A stretch of DNA of 7,696 nt from Candidatus Woesearchaeota archaeon (GCA_023245115.1 JAHFKX010000038.1:1-7696), one strand, 5' to 3'; counted from the first letter of the stretch, positions 1-4,636 are shown. Notes: generated from the letters alone by a model not told the origin. Translations and numbers: made by a program.

Positions 1-66
1 AAATTTTCTTTTAAGTTTATTGGCATAAACCCGCTTTTGCAAATCTGTGTAAGAAGTAGTGGCCAT
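1..66 (-). CDS. N-terminal fragment of an unrecognised protein (MazG-like N-terminus possible)
   Basis: On the minus strand an ATG at 66-64 opens 22 codons that run off the left edge without a stop, reading MATTSYTDLQKRVYANKLKR and then KF. It is supported as a real start by a TATA-like element (about 88-95) centred some 25 bases upstream, the spacing of a leaderless archaeal gene. The short peptide, with a basic helix and the pattern LQKxVYxNKLKRxF, recalls the N-terminus of MazG-like nucleotide pyrophosphohydrolases. That is only an impression from 22 residues, and no catalytic residue is inside the window. It diverges from the UPF0200-type gene at 204. Confidence 0.5.
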   Translation of the reverse strand, partial: MATTSYTDLQKRVYANKLKRKF

Positions 67-87
67 AAGCATTAGCAATGTTACTTA

Positions 88-95
88 TTTATATT
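88..95 (-). promoter_or_regulatory. TATA-like element of the left-edge minus-strand gene
   Basis: TTTATATT on the plus strand reads AATATAAA on the minus strand. It is centred about 25 bases upstream of the ATG at 66, which predicts transcription starting at or next to the start codon. Support is position and composition only. Confidence 0.4.
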
Positions 96-164
96 ATTTT
101 GTTTTCTGAATGAGCTAAGTCAAAATTAGCGGAATGCGATTCCGCTTTATTTTGTTTTCTGAAT
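94..164. repeat. 18-bp perfect direct repeat (94-111 and 147-164)
   Basis: TTATTTTGTTTTCTGAAT occurs at 94-111 and again, identical, at 147-164, a period of 53 bases. Both copies lie in the non-coding gap between the divergent genes at 66 and 204, and a perfect stem-loop sits between them. Possible readings are a duplicated regulatory site or a small local duplication. Two copies are too few for a CRISPR array, and no transposase is nearby. Confidence 0.7.
128..146. other. Perfect 8-bp stem-loop followed by a T-rich tract
   Basis: AGCGGAAT (128-135), loop GCG, then ATTCCGCT (139-146) form a perfect hairpin. On the plus strand it is followed by TTATTTTGTTTT, so it resembles an intrinsic terminator. 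It lies between divergent genes, where neither neighbour needs a terminator. It may instead be an operator, the end of a short unannotated transcript, or a 5' RNA element. Function is not known. Confidence 0.45.
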
Positions 165-174
165 AGGATAAATC

Positions 175-182
175 TTTTTTAA
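175..182 (+). promoter_or_regulatory. Possible TATA element for the UPF0200-type gene
   Basis: TTTTTTAA is centred about 25 bases before the ATG at 204. No strong Shine-Dalgarno sequence is present; only GCAGG lies just upstream of the start. The element is weak in sequence and the call rests mainly on spacing. Confidence 0.3.
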
Positions 183-203
183 CTACGAGAAATTTGTGCA
201 GGC

Positions 204-866
204 ATGAAGCCGTTGATTATTGCGCTTACGGGCATGCCTGGCTCGGGGAAAAATGAGCTGCTGAAGATTTTGCAGGAGTCTGAGCTAGACTTAGAAATCG
301 TTCACCCTAAGGAATTTTTGAAGCGCGAGATGAAGGGGCAGGCATTGCTTACAGAATTTACAAAAGGCACAAGGCTCGACCTTAATTCCATAGACATGGG
401 CAGAGTAATAAAGAAAAAGATGGAAGAGGAAAATGTACCAATTACGCGGGATAGCGTCCGCGAGTTTGCTACGAAGATACGCGAGTCTATGGGATTTGAT
501 ATTGTGGCGAAGCTTTGTGTGCCAACCATCGAGGAAGCGCTGCAGGCTGGCAAGACAGTCGTAATAGAGGACATCAAGGGGCTCGTAGAGGCGAGATTCT
601 TCCGGCATCGGTTTGCCGATAAATTTATCTTAGTTGCGGTGCATGCGCCGCCGTATATTCGGTTTAAGAGAGCACAGAGCCGTGAGGCCGGCTGGGACCA
701 AAAACAAATGTCGAGCAGTGAGGATTTTGATTTCAGAGATGATAAAGAGTTGGGCTGGGGTTTAGGAAATGCAGTGGCGATGGCGGATTATATCATTGTG
801 AACGACGGCACACTGGACGATTTCAGAGAAAATGTTGAAAGGCTGTTTAGGAAACTCGTGAAATGA
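204..866 (+). CDS. UPF0200-type P-loop nucleotide kinase-like protein
   Basis: A 220-residue soluble protein of the archaeal UPF0200 family, P-loop proteins related to nucleoside and dephospho-CoA kinases whose substrate is not established. The P-loop is GMPGSGKN at residues 10-17. The family signature lies at about 179-204: DDKELGWGLG, then MADYIIVNDG. A basic stretch with arginines at 153-160 fits a lid region. Two things are odd. Residue 17, normally Ser or Thr and a Mg ligand, is Asn (codon AAT at 252-254). Residues about 28-64, after the first helix, look longer than in the relatives I remember. The ATG at 204 was chosen because it places the P-loop right after the first strand, and a TTTTTTAA element (175-182) sits at leaderless spacing. 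The TGA at 864-866 abuts the stop of the convergent gene. The protein at 1628 resembles it. Confidence 0.85.
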   Translation: MKPLIIALTGMPGSGKNELLKILQESELDLEIVHPKEFLKREMKGQALLTEFTKGTRLDLNSIDMGRVIKKKMEEENVPITRDSVREFATKIRESMGFDIVAKLCVPTIEEALQAGKTVVIEDIKGLVEARFFRHRFADKFILVAVHAPPYIRFKRAQSREAGWDQKQMSSSEDFDFRDDKELGWGLGNAVAMADYIIVNDGTLDDFRENVERLFRKLVK

Positions 867-1193
867 TTACTTTCGTTCAGCACGTTCACGCAAAACCCTC
901 ATTTCTTCTTCAATGTCTTCTGCAGTTTGCTGTGGCCGGCGTTTCCAGTACTCTTGGAACAAGCTGATATATGTTGCAAAGTTTTCAGCATTATATTCTT
1001 TGCGCTGCGTGGCTATGTCTTCCTGAAATCTTGCTAGTTCCTCGTCTTTGCTGATTTCACCGAAAATTAAAAAGTCAACCATGTCTTGCAGGAAATTTCC
1101 AAATTCGTAAAATGTCCTGTGCCTCGAAGATTCATTGAGATTTCTTAGTTTCCTGCACTCATCGAGAACCTGTTCGATATTTTGCGCAGCCAT
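867..1193 (-). CDS. Small helical protein of unknown function
   Basis: A 108-residue protein that I do not recognise. It is rich in Glu, Arg, Lys and Gln, with no cysteine pairs, signal peptide or convincing membrane segment. It looks all-helical. An aromatic middle part (residues about 25-45, with TFYEFGNFLQDMVDFLIFG) is followed by a charged C-terminal helix (about 80-108) that could form a coiled coil. Its ATG starts two bases after the stop of the ACT-domain gene (stop at 1198-1196, start at 1193), so the two are almost certainly one transcript and translationally coupled. A role as partner or effector of the ACT protein is only a guess from this coupling. Its stop directly abuts that of the convergent gene ending at 866. 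Confidence 0.75.
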   Translation of the reverse strand: MAAQNIEQVLDECRKLRNLNESSRHRTFYEFGNFLQDMVDFLIFGEISKDEELARFQEDIATQRKEYNAENFATYISLFQEYWKRRPQQTAEDIEEEMRVLRERAERK

Positions 1194-1195
1194 AG

Positions 1196-1576
1196 CTAAA
1201 CCAAATTTTCTGCCAGCAATTCCTTGGCAATGTCAAGCTGGTTTGGGCTAACATTAACCGCAAGTGTGGCTCTATCTACTAGGTAAATATCAATAATGTT
1301 TACGCCTTCATCCCCGAGCCTTTTCGCAACCTTGTGCAGCTCGCCAGGGCGATCGATTAAGCTTACAACGAGAATTTCTGATTCTGAAAACTCGAAACTT
1401 TCTTTTGTGAGCGCGGATTTTGTGCTGTTCGCATCATGTGTTATTAGTTTAACGATTGTCCTGCCGCTCTTGTGTTTTTCTGTCGAGATACTTCGGATGT
1501 TTGTATGCGTAAGCGCGGCTGTCACGCGGGCAAGCTCGCCAGGTTTGTTCTCCAGTAAAATATTGAATTGGCGCAT
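1196..1576 (-). CDS. Tandem ACT-domain regulatory protein
   Basis: A 126-residue protein made almost entirely of two ACT domains, the ligand-binding fold that usually senses amino acids. Domain 1 is about residues 1-62, beginning RQFNILLENKPGELARVTAAL. Domain 2 is about 68-126, beginning ILVVSLIDRPGELHKVAKRL. Each carries the typical N/D-x-PGEL turn between the first strand and helix, where ligands bind at domain interfaces. No catalytic domain is attached, so it is likely a free-standing sensor or a regulatory subunit. The double ACT layout recalls the C-terminus of aspartokinase and of small ACT proteins in archaea. It is first in a two-gene unit with the 108-residue protein. A TATA box about 26 bases upstream fits leaderless expression. 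The ligand cannot be told from sequence. Confidence 0.88.
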   Translation of the reverse strand: MRQFNILLENKPGELARVTAALTHTNIRSISTEKHKSGRTIVKLITHDANSTKSALTKESFEFSESEILVVSLIDRPGELHKVAKRLGDEGVNIIDIYLVDRATLAVNVSPNQLDIAKELLAENLV

Positions 1577-1597
1577 CTGTTTTGTAGGAAGTTAAAA

Positions 1598-1605
1598 TTT
1601 ATAAG
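1598..1605. promoter_or_regulatory. Shared bidirectional TATA box for the ACT operon and the kinase-like gene
   Basis: TTTATAAG reads CTTATAAA on the other strand, so it looks like a TATA box in both directions. Its centre is about 25.5 bases from the ATG at 1576 (minus) and about 26.5 bases from the ATG at 1628 (plus). A-rich flanks on either side (GTTAAAA at 1591-1597 and, on the minus strand, AAACAAAGC) could serve as BRE sequences. No other TATA-like element at the right distance stands out for either gene. Confidence 0.6.
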
Positions 1606-1627
1606 CTTTGTTTTACACTAATATACA

Positions 1628-2245
1628 ATGGCCACGCGGTTAGTAATAGGATTGGTTGGGGATATTGGCTCTGGCAAGGGTACTGTTGCAGATTATCTTG
1701 AGTCAGGGTATGGTTTTCATAAACACATAGTTTCTGATTTTATCCGCTCGGAGGCAAGGAAACGAAAAATAAAGCCGAACAGAAAAAATCTTGAAAGGCT
1801 GTCCGAAGAATTGCGCCAAAAATTTGGCATTGATTATTTTATTCAAAAAGTAATTCGTAAGATTGAAAAAGATGGCGACGAAAAAGTTGCGATTGACGGC
1901 ATTAGACTGGCGTCGGATGTCAAACTAGTAAAAAATTATTTCAAACATGGCGTGAAAATTATGAAAAACGCTAGAGGCGTTTTCCATTCCTCGAACTCGC
2001 CTTCAACACGAGTTCAAGTTATATTTGTAACTGCGCCGGCTCGCCTACGGTTTGATAGGATGAAACACAGAGGCAGGCCAGGCGATCCGAAAAAGTGGGC
2101 GGATTTTCTTGAGCTGGAGAAGCGCGAGGAAAAGGAATTTCATTTGAAAAAAGTTTTTGCGATGGCAGATTACGTTATTGATGCATCTGGTTCAATGATG
2201 GAACTTTACAAAAAAATTGATGCACTGCTTAAACGTTTAAATTAA
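1628..2245 (+). CDS. P-loop nucleotide kinase-like protein (UPF0200/dephospho-CoA kinase-like)
   Basis: A 205-residue P-loop protein. Walker A is GDIGSGKGT at residues 11-19, an adenylate-kinase style loop with intact GKGT. SDFIRSEARKR (36-46) fits a nucleotide-binding helix, AIDGIR (88-93) the Walker B-like strand, RMKHRGRPGDP (144-154) a lid with arginines, and MADYVIDASGS (179-189) the C-terminal strand. The order and the MADY(V/I)I element match the protein at 204, so the two look like divergent paralogues. A stretch of about 20 residues at 106-128 (near KIMKNARGVFHSSNSPSTR) interrupts the usual spacing between the AIDGIR and VIFVTAP strands. The phosphate acceptor is not known; dephospho-CoA or a nucleoside monophosphate are family-level possibilities. 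The first ATG sits 26 bases after the shared TATA box. Confidence 0.82.
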   Translation: MATRLVIGLVGDIGSGKGTVADYLESGYGFHKHIVSDFIRSEARKRKIKPNRKNLERLSEELRQKFGIDYFIQKVIRKIEKDGDEKVAIDGIRLASDVKLVKNYFKHGVKIMKNARGVFHSSNSPSTRVQVIFVTAPARLRFDRMKHRGRPGDPKKWADFLELEKREEKEFHLKKVFAMADYVIDASGSMMELYKKIDALLKRLN

Positions 2246-2259
2246 AATGTACCACTAGA

Positions 2260-2268
2260 CTTTTATAC
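2260..2268 (+). promoter_or_regulatory. TATA box of the MFS gene
   Basis: The TTTTATACG region is centred about 25 bases upstream of the ATG at 2289. This predicts a leaderless message; no Shine-Dalgarno sequence is visible in the bases just before the start. Confidence 0.5.
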
Positions 2269-2288
2269 GTAGATAGTTTGTTAGGCTG

Positions 2289-3488
2289 ATGGTCCACAGA
2301 GTTCGACGCCACCACAAAATATTATCGCATGCCGGCAGGTTTTTGTGGCCGTTTATGTTTACACTCGTTTTCTATAGCATAGGTGCGTCTGCTGACGAAC
2401 CGATATTTTCAAGATTCATAGACCTCTTGACGGGCAGTCCGTTGTTAGTTGGTATTCTTGCAGCAATTGCGTGGATTACATTTACAGTTTTAGCTGAGCC
2501 GGCTGGCAGTATCATTGATAAAATCGGAGTTAAACGGGCAATTTTACTTGGCGGTGCACTTGATATGATTGGGTTCTTAGTTATTTATCTTACCACTTCA
2601 GTTTACGCGCTGGCCATTTCGCTCATAATAAGCGGTGCAGGTGCGGCGTTCTTCTGGACAGCATCGCGCACGCATACCGCAAATTTCTATCGTAAAAAAA
2701 CCGGAAAGGGGTTTGGAAATTATGTTGCAAGCTGGGGCTTCGGCTGGGCGGTAGGCCCGCTAATCGGCGGTGCGCTTGCATTCTTTTTTAACATAAAAAC
2801 GCCGTTTTTGTTTTCAGCGATAATTCTCGCAATATCTGTTTTGATATTTTGGCGGATTATACCAGACGATAAAAAGAATAAACACGTTGGAAAAACTCTG
2901 GCATATGAGCTGCGCGGTGGTTTCCTGCGCGATGGCTTATTATTCATGAAAACATCCAATTGGAATGTTAAAAAAATATTTTTGCTGCAAATGCTCCAGT
3001 ACATGGTTTTAGAAACAATATTAATTTTTGCGCCGTTGTATTTTTTCCAGCTTAATAACGCGGAAATAGGAATAATATTTTTCGTACAATCAATTGTTTT
3101 TGCAATCAGCAGTATGTTCTGGGGCAGGCTTTCTGATACGGCTAGCAAGCCAATATTTATTACTACTGGATTTTTGATTACGGCGGGCATATCGTTGGTT
3201 TTAATCAATCTTTCTGCATTTTGGCCAATACTTATATTAGCCAGTATTTTTGGCCTTGCGGCTGCGCTGATAGAACCAATTACGGATGCAATGCTCAATG
3301 ATTCTGTGAATAAAACTACGCGTGGCGTGGCAAACGGGTTTAGCCAGGCCGCATATGGTGTGGGCGGCGGCATCGGGCCATTAATTGGCGGGGCAGTCGC
3401 CGCGGTATTTGGCCTGCAAAGTGTGTTTGTATTAGCCGGCTTGCTGTGCATATTTGGCGTCGGATTGGGCCTCAGCATGAGAAAATAA
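2289..3488 (+). CDS. MFS-type transporter, 12 membrane segments
   Basis: A 399-residue integral membrane protein with the major facilitator layout of two six-helix halves. The loop after TM2 carries the MFS motif A form GSIIDKIGVKR (about residues 73-83), and the matching loop in the second half reads WGRLSDTASKP. Gly-rich helices GWAVGPLIGG (about 152-161) and GGGIGPLIGG near TM11 sit at equivalent places in the two halves and mark the internal repeat. The basic linker between the halves (about 193-227) is short and cytoplasmic. The arrangement suggests proton-coupled export or uptake of a small molecule, resembling multidrug or sugar-efflux type MFS proteins, but the substrate cannot be told. 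The basic N-terminus (MVHRVRRHHK) fits a cytoplasmic start. The gene is followed by a T-run and then the kinase-like gene 102 bases on. Confidence 0.88.
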   Translation: MVHRVRRHHKILSHAGRFLWPFMFTLVFYSIGASADEPIFSRFIDLLTGSPLLVGILAAIAWITFTVLAEPAGSIIDKIGVKRAILLGGALDMIGFLVIYLTTSVYALAISLIISGAGAAFFWTASRTHTANFYRKKTGKGFGNYVASWGFGWAVGPLIGGALAFFFNIKTPFLFSAIILAISVLIFWRIIPDDKKNKHVGKTLAYELRGGFLRDGLLFMKTSNWNVKKIFLLQMLQYMVLETILIFAPLYFFQLNNAEIGIIFFVQSIVFAISSMFWGRLSDTASKPIFITTGFLITAGISLVLINLSAFWPILILASIFGLAAALIEPITDAMLNDSVNKTTRGVANGFSQAAYGVGGGIGPLIGGAVAAVFGLQSVFVLAGLLCIFGVGLGLSMRK

Positions 3489-3504
3489 GTGCCAGCAGGT
3501 AATA

Positions 3505-3512
3505 TTTTTTTT
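3505..3512 (+). terminator. Poly-T terminator candidate after the MFS gene
   Basis: Eight consecutive T residues begin 17 bases after the MFS stop codon. Archaeal RNA polymerase commonly terminates at T-runs without a hairpin. A second T-rich run (3549-3555) lies a little further on but overlaps the likely promoter of the next gene. Confidence 0.45.
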
Positions 3513-3550
3513 AGCATTTCATAAAAGGTGTTCAATCAAACACAGATATT

Positions 3551-3560
3551 TTTTTATAGT
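3551..3560 (+). promoter_or_regulatory. Possible TATA element of the adenylate-kinase-like gene
   Basis: TTTTTATAGT is centred about 35 bases before the ATG at 3591. This would place the transcript start near 3580, giving a leader of about 10 nt that just includes the GGAGGT at 3580-3585. Alternatively the gene is read through from the MFS gene. Confidence 0.35.
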
Positions 3561-3579
3561 CGTGGATTTTTGTTTATCC

Positions 3580-3585
3580 GGAGGT
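3580..3585 (+). promoter_or_regulatory. Shine-Dalgarno site that fixes the start at 3591
   Basis: GGAGGT lies five bases before the ATG at 3591. It is the only strong Shine-Dalgarno sequence next to a start in the window, and it decides against the in-frame ATG at 3528, which would add 21 residues unlike any kinase N-terminus. Confidence 0.75.
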
Positions 3586-3590
3586 ACGTT

Positions 3591-4301
3591 ATGGCCGGAC
3601 TGAAACCAGTTTGGAATGTTGTTGTCGTTGGACCGAATTATTCCGGTAAGGATACTGTCTTGCAGCATTTATTGGGCGTGGTTGAAAATTCTAGGCATAT
3701 TTCAACAGGAAATCTTTTGCGCGCAAATAAAAAAGAAGGAACACTGCTGGGAAAAATTGCAGGACATTTTGATGAGCAGCGCAGGCTTACCCCAGACACA
3801 TATATGGATGCGCTTGTTGCAAATTCGTACCTTTCGATGAAGCCCGGCACGGTTGCCTTTTGGGTTGGCTATCCAAGAACACGAAAGCAATATAATTATC
3901 TTAGGAGTTTTTTTTCTCAGGCAAATGAGGATGTTGGCTGGCAATTAGGCTTTGACGCGATTATTTATCTCGATGTTAGCGATAATAATATATTACGTTC
4001 ACGGGCTGCTGGAAGATTGAATTGCAAGCCATGCGGTTTGGTTTATCACGAAGAATTTGTGCCACCAAAGATAGAATACAGGTGTGATAAATGCAATGGT
4101 GGGCTTTATGTGCGGCCAGAAGACCGTGACGAAAAATTAATTGCAAATGGACAGCAAGAGTATGCGGAAAAAACGCAGCCAATGATATATTACATGCGCG
4201 TAACTCATCCGAAGGAGTTTGCGATTGTTGATGCAAGCCAGCCAGCAGTGGATGTGAAGGCAGATGCGGAACAGATAGTAAGAGAGCTTTTAAAGCAATA
4301 A
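3591..4301 (+). CDS. Adenylate kinase-like nucleoside monophosphate kinase with four-Cys lid
   Basis: A 236-residue protein with the full adenylate kinase layout. The P-loop is GPNYSGKDT (14-22), the NMP-site motif STGNLLRA (38-45), the core motif GYPRT (93-97), and the lid runs from GRLNCKPCG to CDKCNG. The lid cysteines 145, 148, 165 and 168 form a likely zinc site, as in zinc-lid adenylate kinases. RPEDRDEK (175-182) stands where the R-x-DD motif is expected, and the Q-x-Y helix follows. Such enzymes move phosphate between ATP and AMP in the cytoplasm. Three substitutions stand out: Asn 41 for the Asp of STGD, Val 92 for the Asp of the DGFPR motif, and GKDT for GKGT. These suggest altered substrate or activity, so I do not assign adk. 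The start is fixed by the Shine-Dalgarno site at 3580. The last codons overlap the tRNA promoter, and the tRNA begins 17 bases after the stop. Confidence 0.83.
   Translation: MAGLKPVWNVVVVGPNYSGKDTVLQHLLGVVENSRHISTGNLLRANKKEGTLLGKIAGHFDEQRRLTPDTYMDALVANSYLSMKPGTVAFWVGYPRTRKQYNYLRSFFSQANEDVGWQLGFDAIIYLDVSDNNILRSRAAGRLNCKPCGLVYHEEFVPPKIEYRCDKCNGGLYVRPEDRDEKLIANGQQEYAEKTQPMIYYMRVTHPKEFAIVDASQPAVDVKADAEQIVRELLKQ
4286..4296 (+). promoter_or_regulatory. TATA box for the tRNA gene, inside the end of the kinase CDS
   Basis: GCTTTTAAAGC is centred 28 bases before the first base of the tRNA (4319). It lies within the last codons of the upstream gene (Leu-Leu-Lys). Spacing and composition fit an archaeal promoter. 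Confidence 0.5.
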
Positions 4302-4339
4302 GTTAGTTTTTGTTTTGTGGGGCTGTCGGCTAGCTTGGT

Positions 4340-4386
4340 ATAACGCGAAGTCCATGAATGTCCTTCGCGGATTTCCTTTACAGGAA
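4340..4386 (+). other. tRNA intron 1, D-loop position 20/21 (47 nt)
   Basis: A bulge-helix-bulge can be drawn. The central helix is CTTG (4334-4337) with CAGG (4381-4384). The first bulge is GTA, cut after T4339, and the second is AAA, cut after A4386. TAA (4341-4343) pairs with TTA (4378-4380) on the intron side, enclosing a 7-bp hairpin CGCGAAG (4344-4350)/CTTCGCG (4363-4369). An alternative hairpin TTTCC/GGAAA (4372-4387) would compete with the splice motif. Removal gives the D-loop AGCTTGGTA with G18, G19 and A21 in place. Confidence 0.75.
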
Positions 4387-4403
4387 AGGCTACGCCCATG
4401 GGG

Positions 4404-4505
4404 ACACAGCCTTTTTCTTTTAAAAGAAAAAGGCTCTGTGGGATCCAAAAAGAAACGAGTGGGATTTACAATCCCACTAACACCTTTAGGTTCCAAAAGC
4501 CATAG
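4404..4505 (+). other. tRNA intron 2, canonical anticodon-loop position 37/38 (102 nt)
   Basis: The bulge-helix-bulge is textbook. The exon stem CGCCC/GGGTG leads to a 4-bp central helix, ATGG (4398-4401) with CCAT (4500-4503). The 3-nt bulges are GGA (4402-4404) and AGT (4504-4506), each cut after its second base. The intron interior holds a perfect 26-base palindrome (4409-4434) and a 9-bp hairpin with loop TAC (4458-4478). Confidence 0.9.
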
Positions 4506-4525
4506 TGGGTGTGACCGCGGTTCAA

Positions 4526-4555
4526 GTGTGCCAGATTTTTTTTGGCACAGAATAA
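4526..4555 (+). other. tRNA intron 3, T-loop position 58/59 (30 nt)
   Basis: The intron stem TGTGCC (4527-4532)/GGCACA (4544-4549) closes a T-rich loop. The central helix is TTC (4521-4523) with GAA (4550-4552), plus a possible G-U. The bulges AAG (4524-4526) and AAA (4554-4556) are each cut after the second base. Removal restores the consensus T-loop TTCAAAT between perfect 5-bp stem halves. Confidence 0.88.
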
Positions 4556-4605
4556 ATCCGCGCAGCCCCATTTGAATCGATATATGTTTCTATATACTTC
4601 TATGA

Positions 4606-4615
4606 TTTTATTTTT
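4606..4615 (+). terminator. T-rich terminator candidate after the tRNA
   Basis: TTTTATTTTT lies 36 bases after the tRNA 3' end, with no hairpin. A T-run of this kind is enough for archaeal termination. It precedes the promoter of the next gene at 4637. Confidence 0.4.
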
Positions 4616-4636
4616 GGCGCTTTCGAAAAGATAAGA

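Larger units (their letters stand above)
4319..4570 (+). tRNA. tRNA-Pro(GGG) with three introns
   Basis: The exons are 4319-4339, 4387-4403, 4506-4525 and 4556-4570. They join to 73 nt with a full cloverleaf. The acceptor stem is GGGGCTG/CAGCCCC (7 bp) with discriminator A73 at 4570. The D-stem is GGCT/GGCT (two G-C, two G-U) with loop AGCTTGGTA. The anticodon stem is CGCCC/GGGTG with loop ATGGGGT (T33, anticodon GGG at 4400-4402, G37). The variable loop is TGAC, and the T-stem is CGCGG/CCGCG with loop TTCAAAT. The conserved bases T8, A14, G15, G18, G19, A21, T33, C48, T54-T55-C56 and A58 are all present. Read without splicing, the D-stem mispairs at two central positions and no anticodon arm can be placed before the T-arm. 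CCA is not encoded. Seen directly: the pairings. Known: archaeal introns at these kinds of sites are cut by splicing endonuclease at bulge-helix-bulge motifs. Inferred: that all three are removed. Confidence 0.9.

Noticed and set aside
94..164. CRISPR array or attachment sites.
   Set aside because: There are only two repeat copies, the spacer between them is a palindrome, and no cas, integrase or transposase gene is present in the window.
291..608. Minus-strand open frames within the first kinase-like gene.
   Set aside because: They are antisense to a gene with clear family motifs and show no domain of their own.
2720..3535. Long minus-strand open frame of 271 codons.
   Set aside because: It is antisense to the MFS gene, which has clear family motifs. 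The antisense protein is Pro/Ala/Asn-rich with no recognisable domain.
3528..3590. Longer start for the adenylate-kinase-like protein.
   Set aside because: The extra 21 residues overlap the promoter-like T-rich region, and GGAGGT five bases before ATG 3591 marks the real start.
4328..4346. Contiguous D-arm without an intron (GGCT with ACGC).
   Set aside because: The two middle pairs would be G-G and C-C, and no anticodon arm with T33 follows. Removing 4340-4386 cures both.
4458..4478. tRNA-Val(TAC) anticodon arm: a stem with loop TTTACAA looks like a Val anticodon loop.
   Set aside because: No D-stem partner or junction fits this reading. The Pro(GGG) reading gives a full cloverleaf and a textbook 37/38 splice motif, leaving this hairpin inside the intron.
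4404..4505. Box C/D guide RNA inside the intron, as in euryarchaeal tRNA-Trp.
   Set aside because: No convincing box C and box D pair with proper spacing was found, and the tRNA is Pro.
4290..4575. Open frames on both strands across the tRNA region (4315-4575 plus, 4571-4290 minus).
   Set aside because: They lie across the tRNA exons and introns and their composition is not protein-like.
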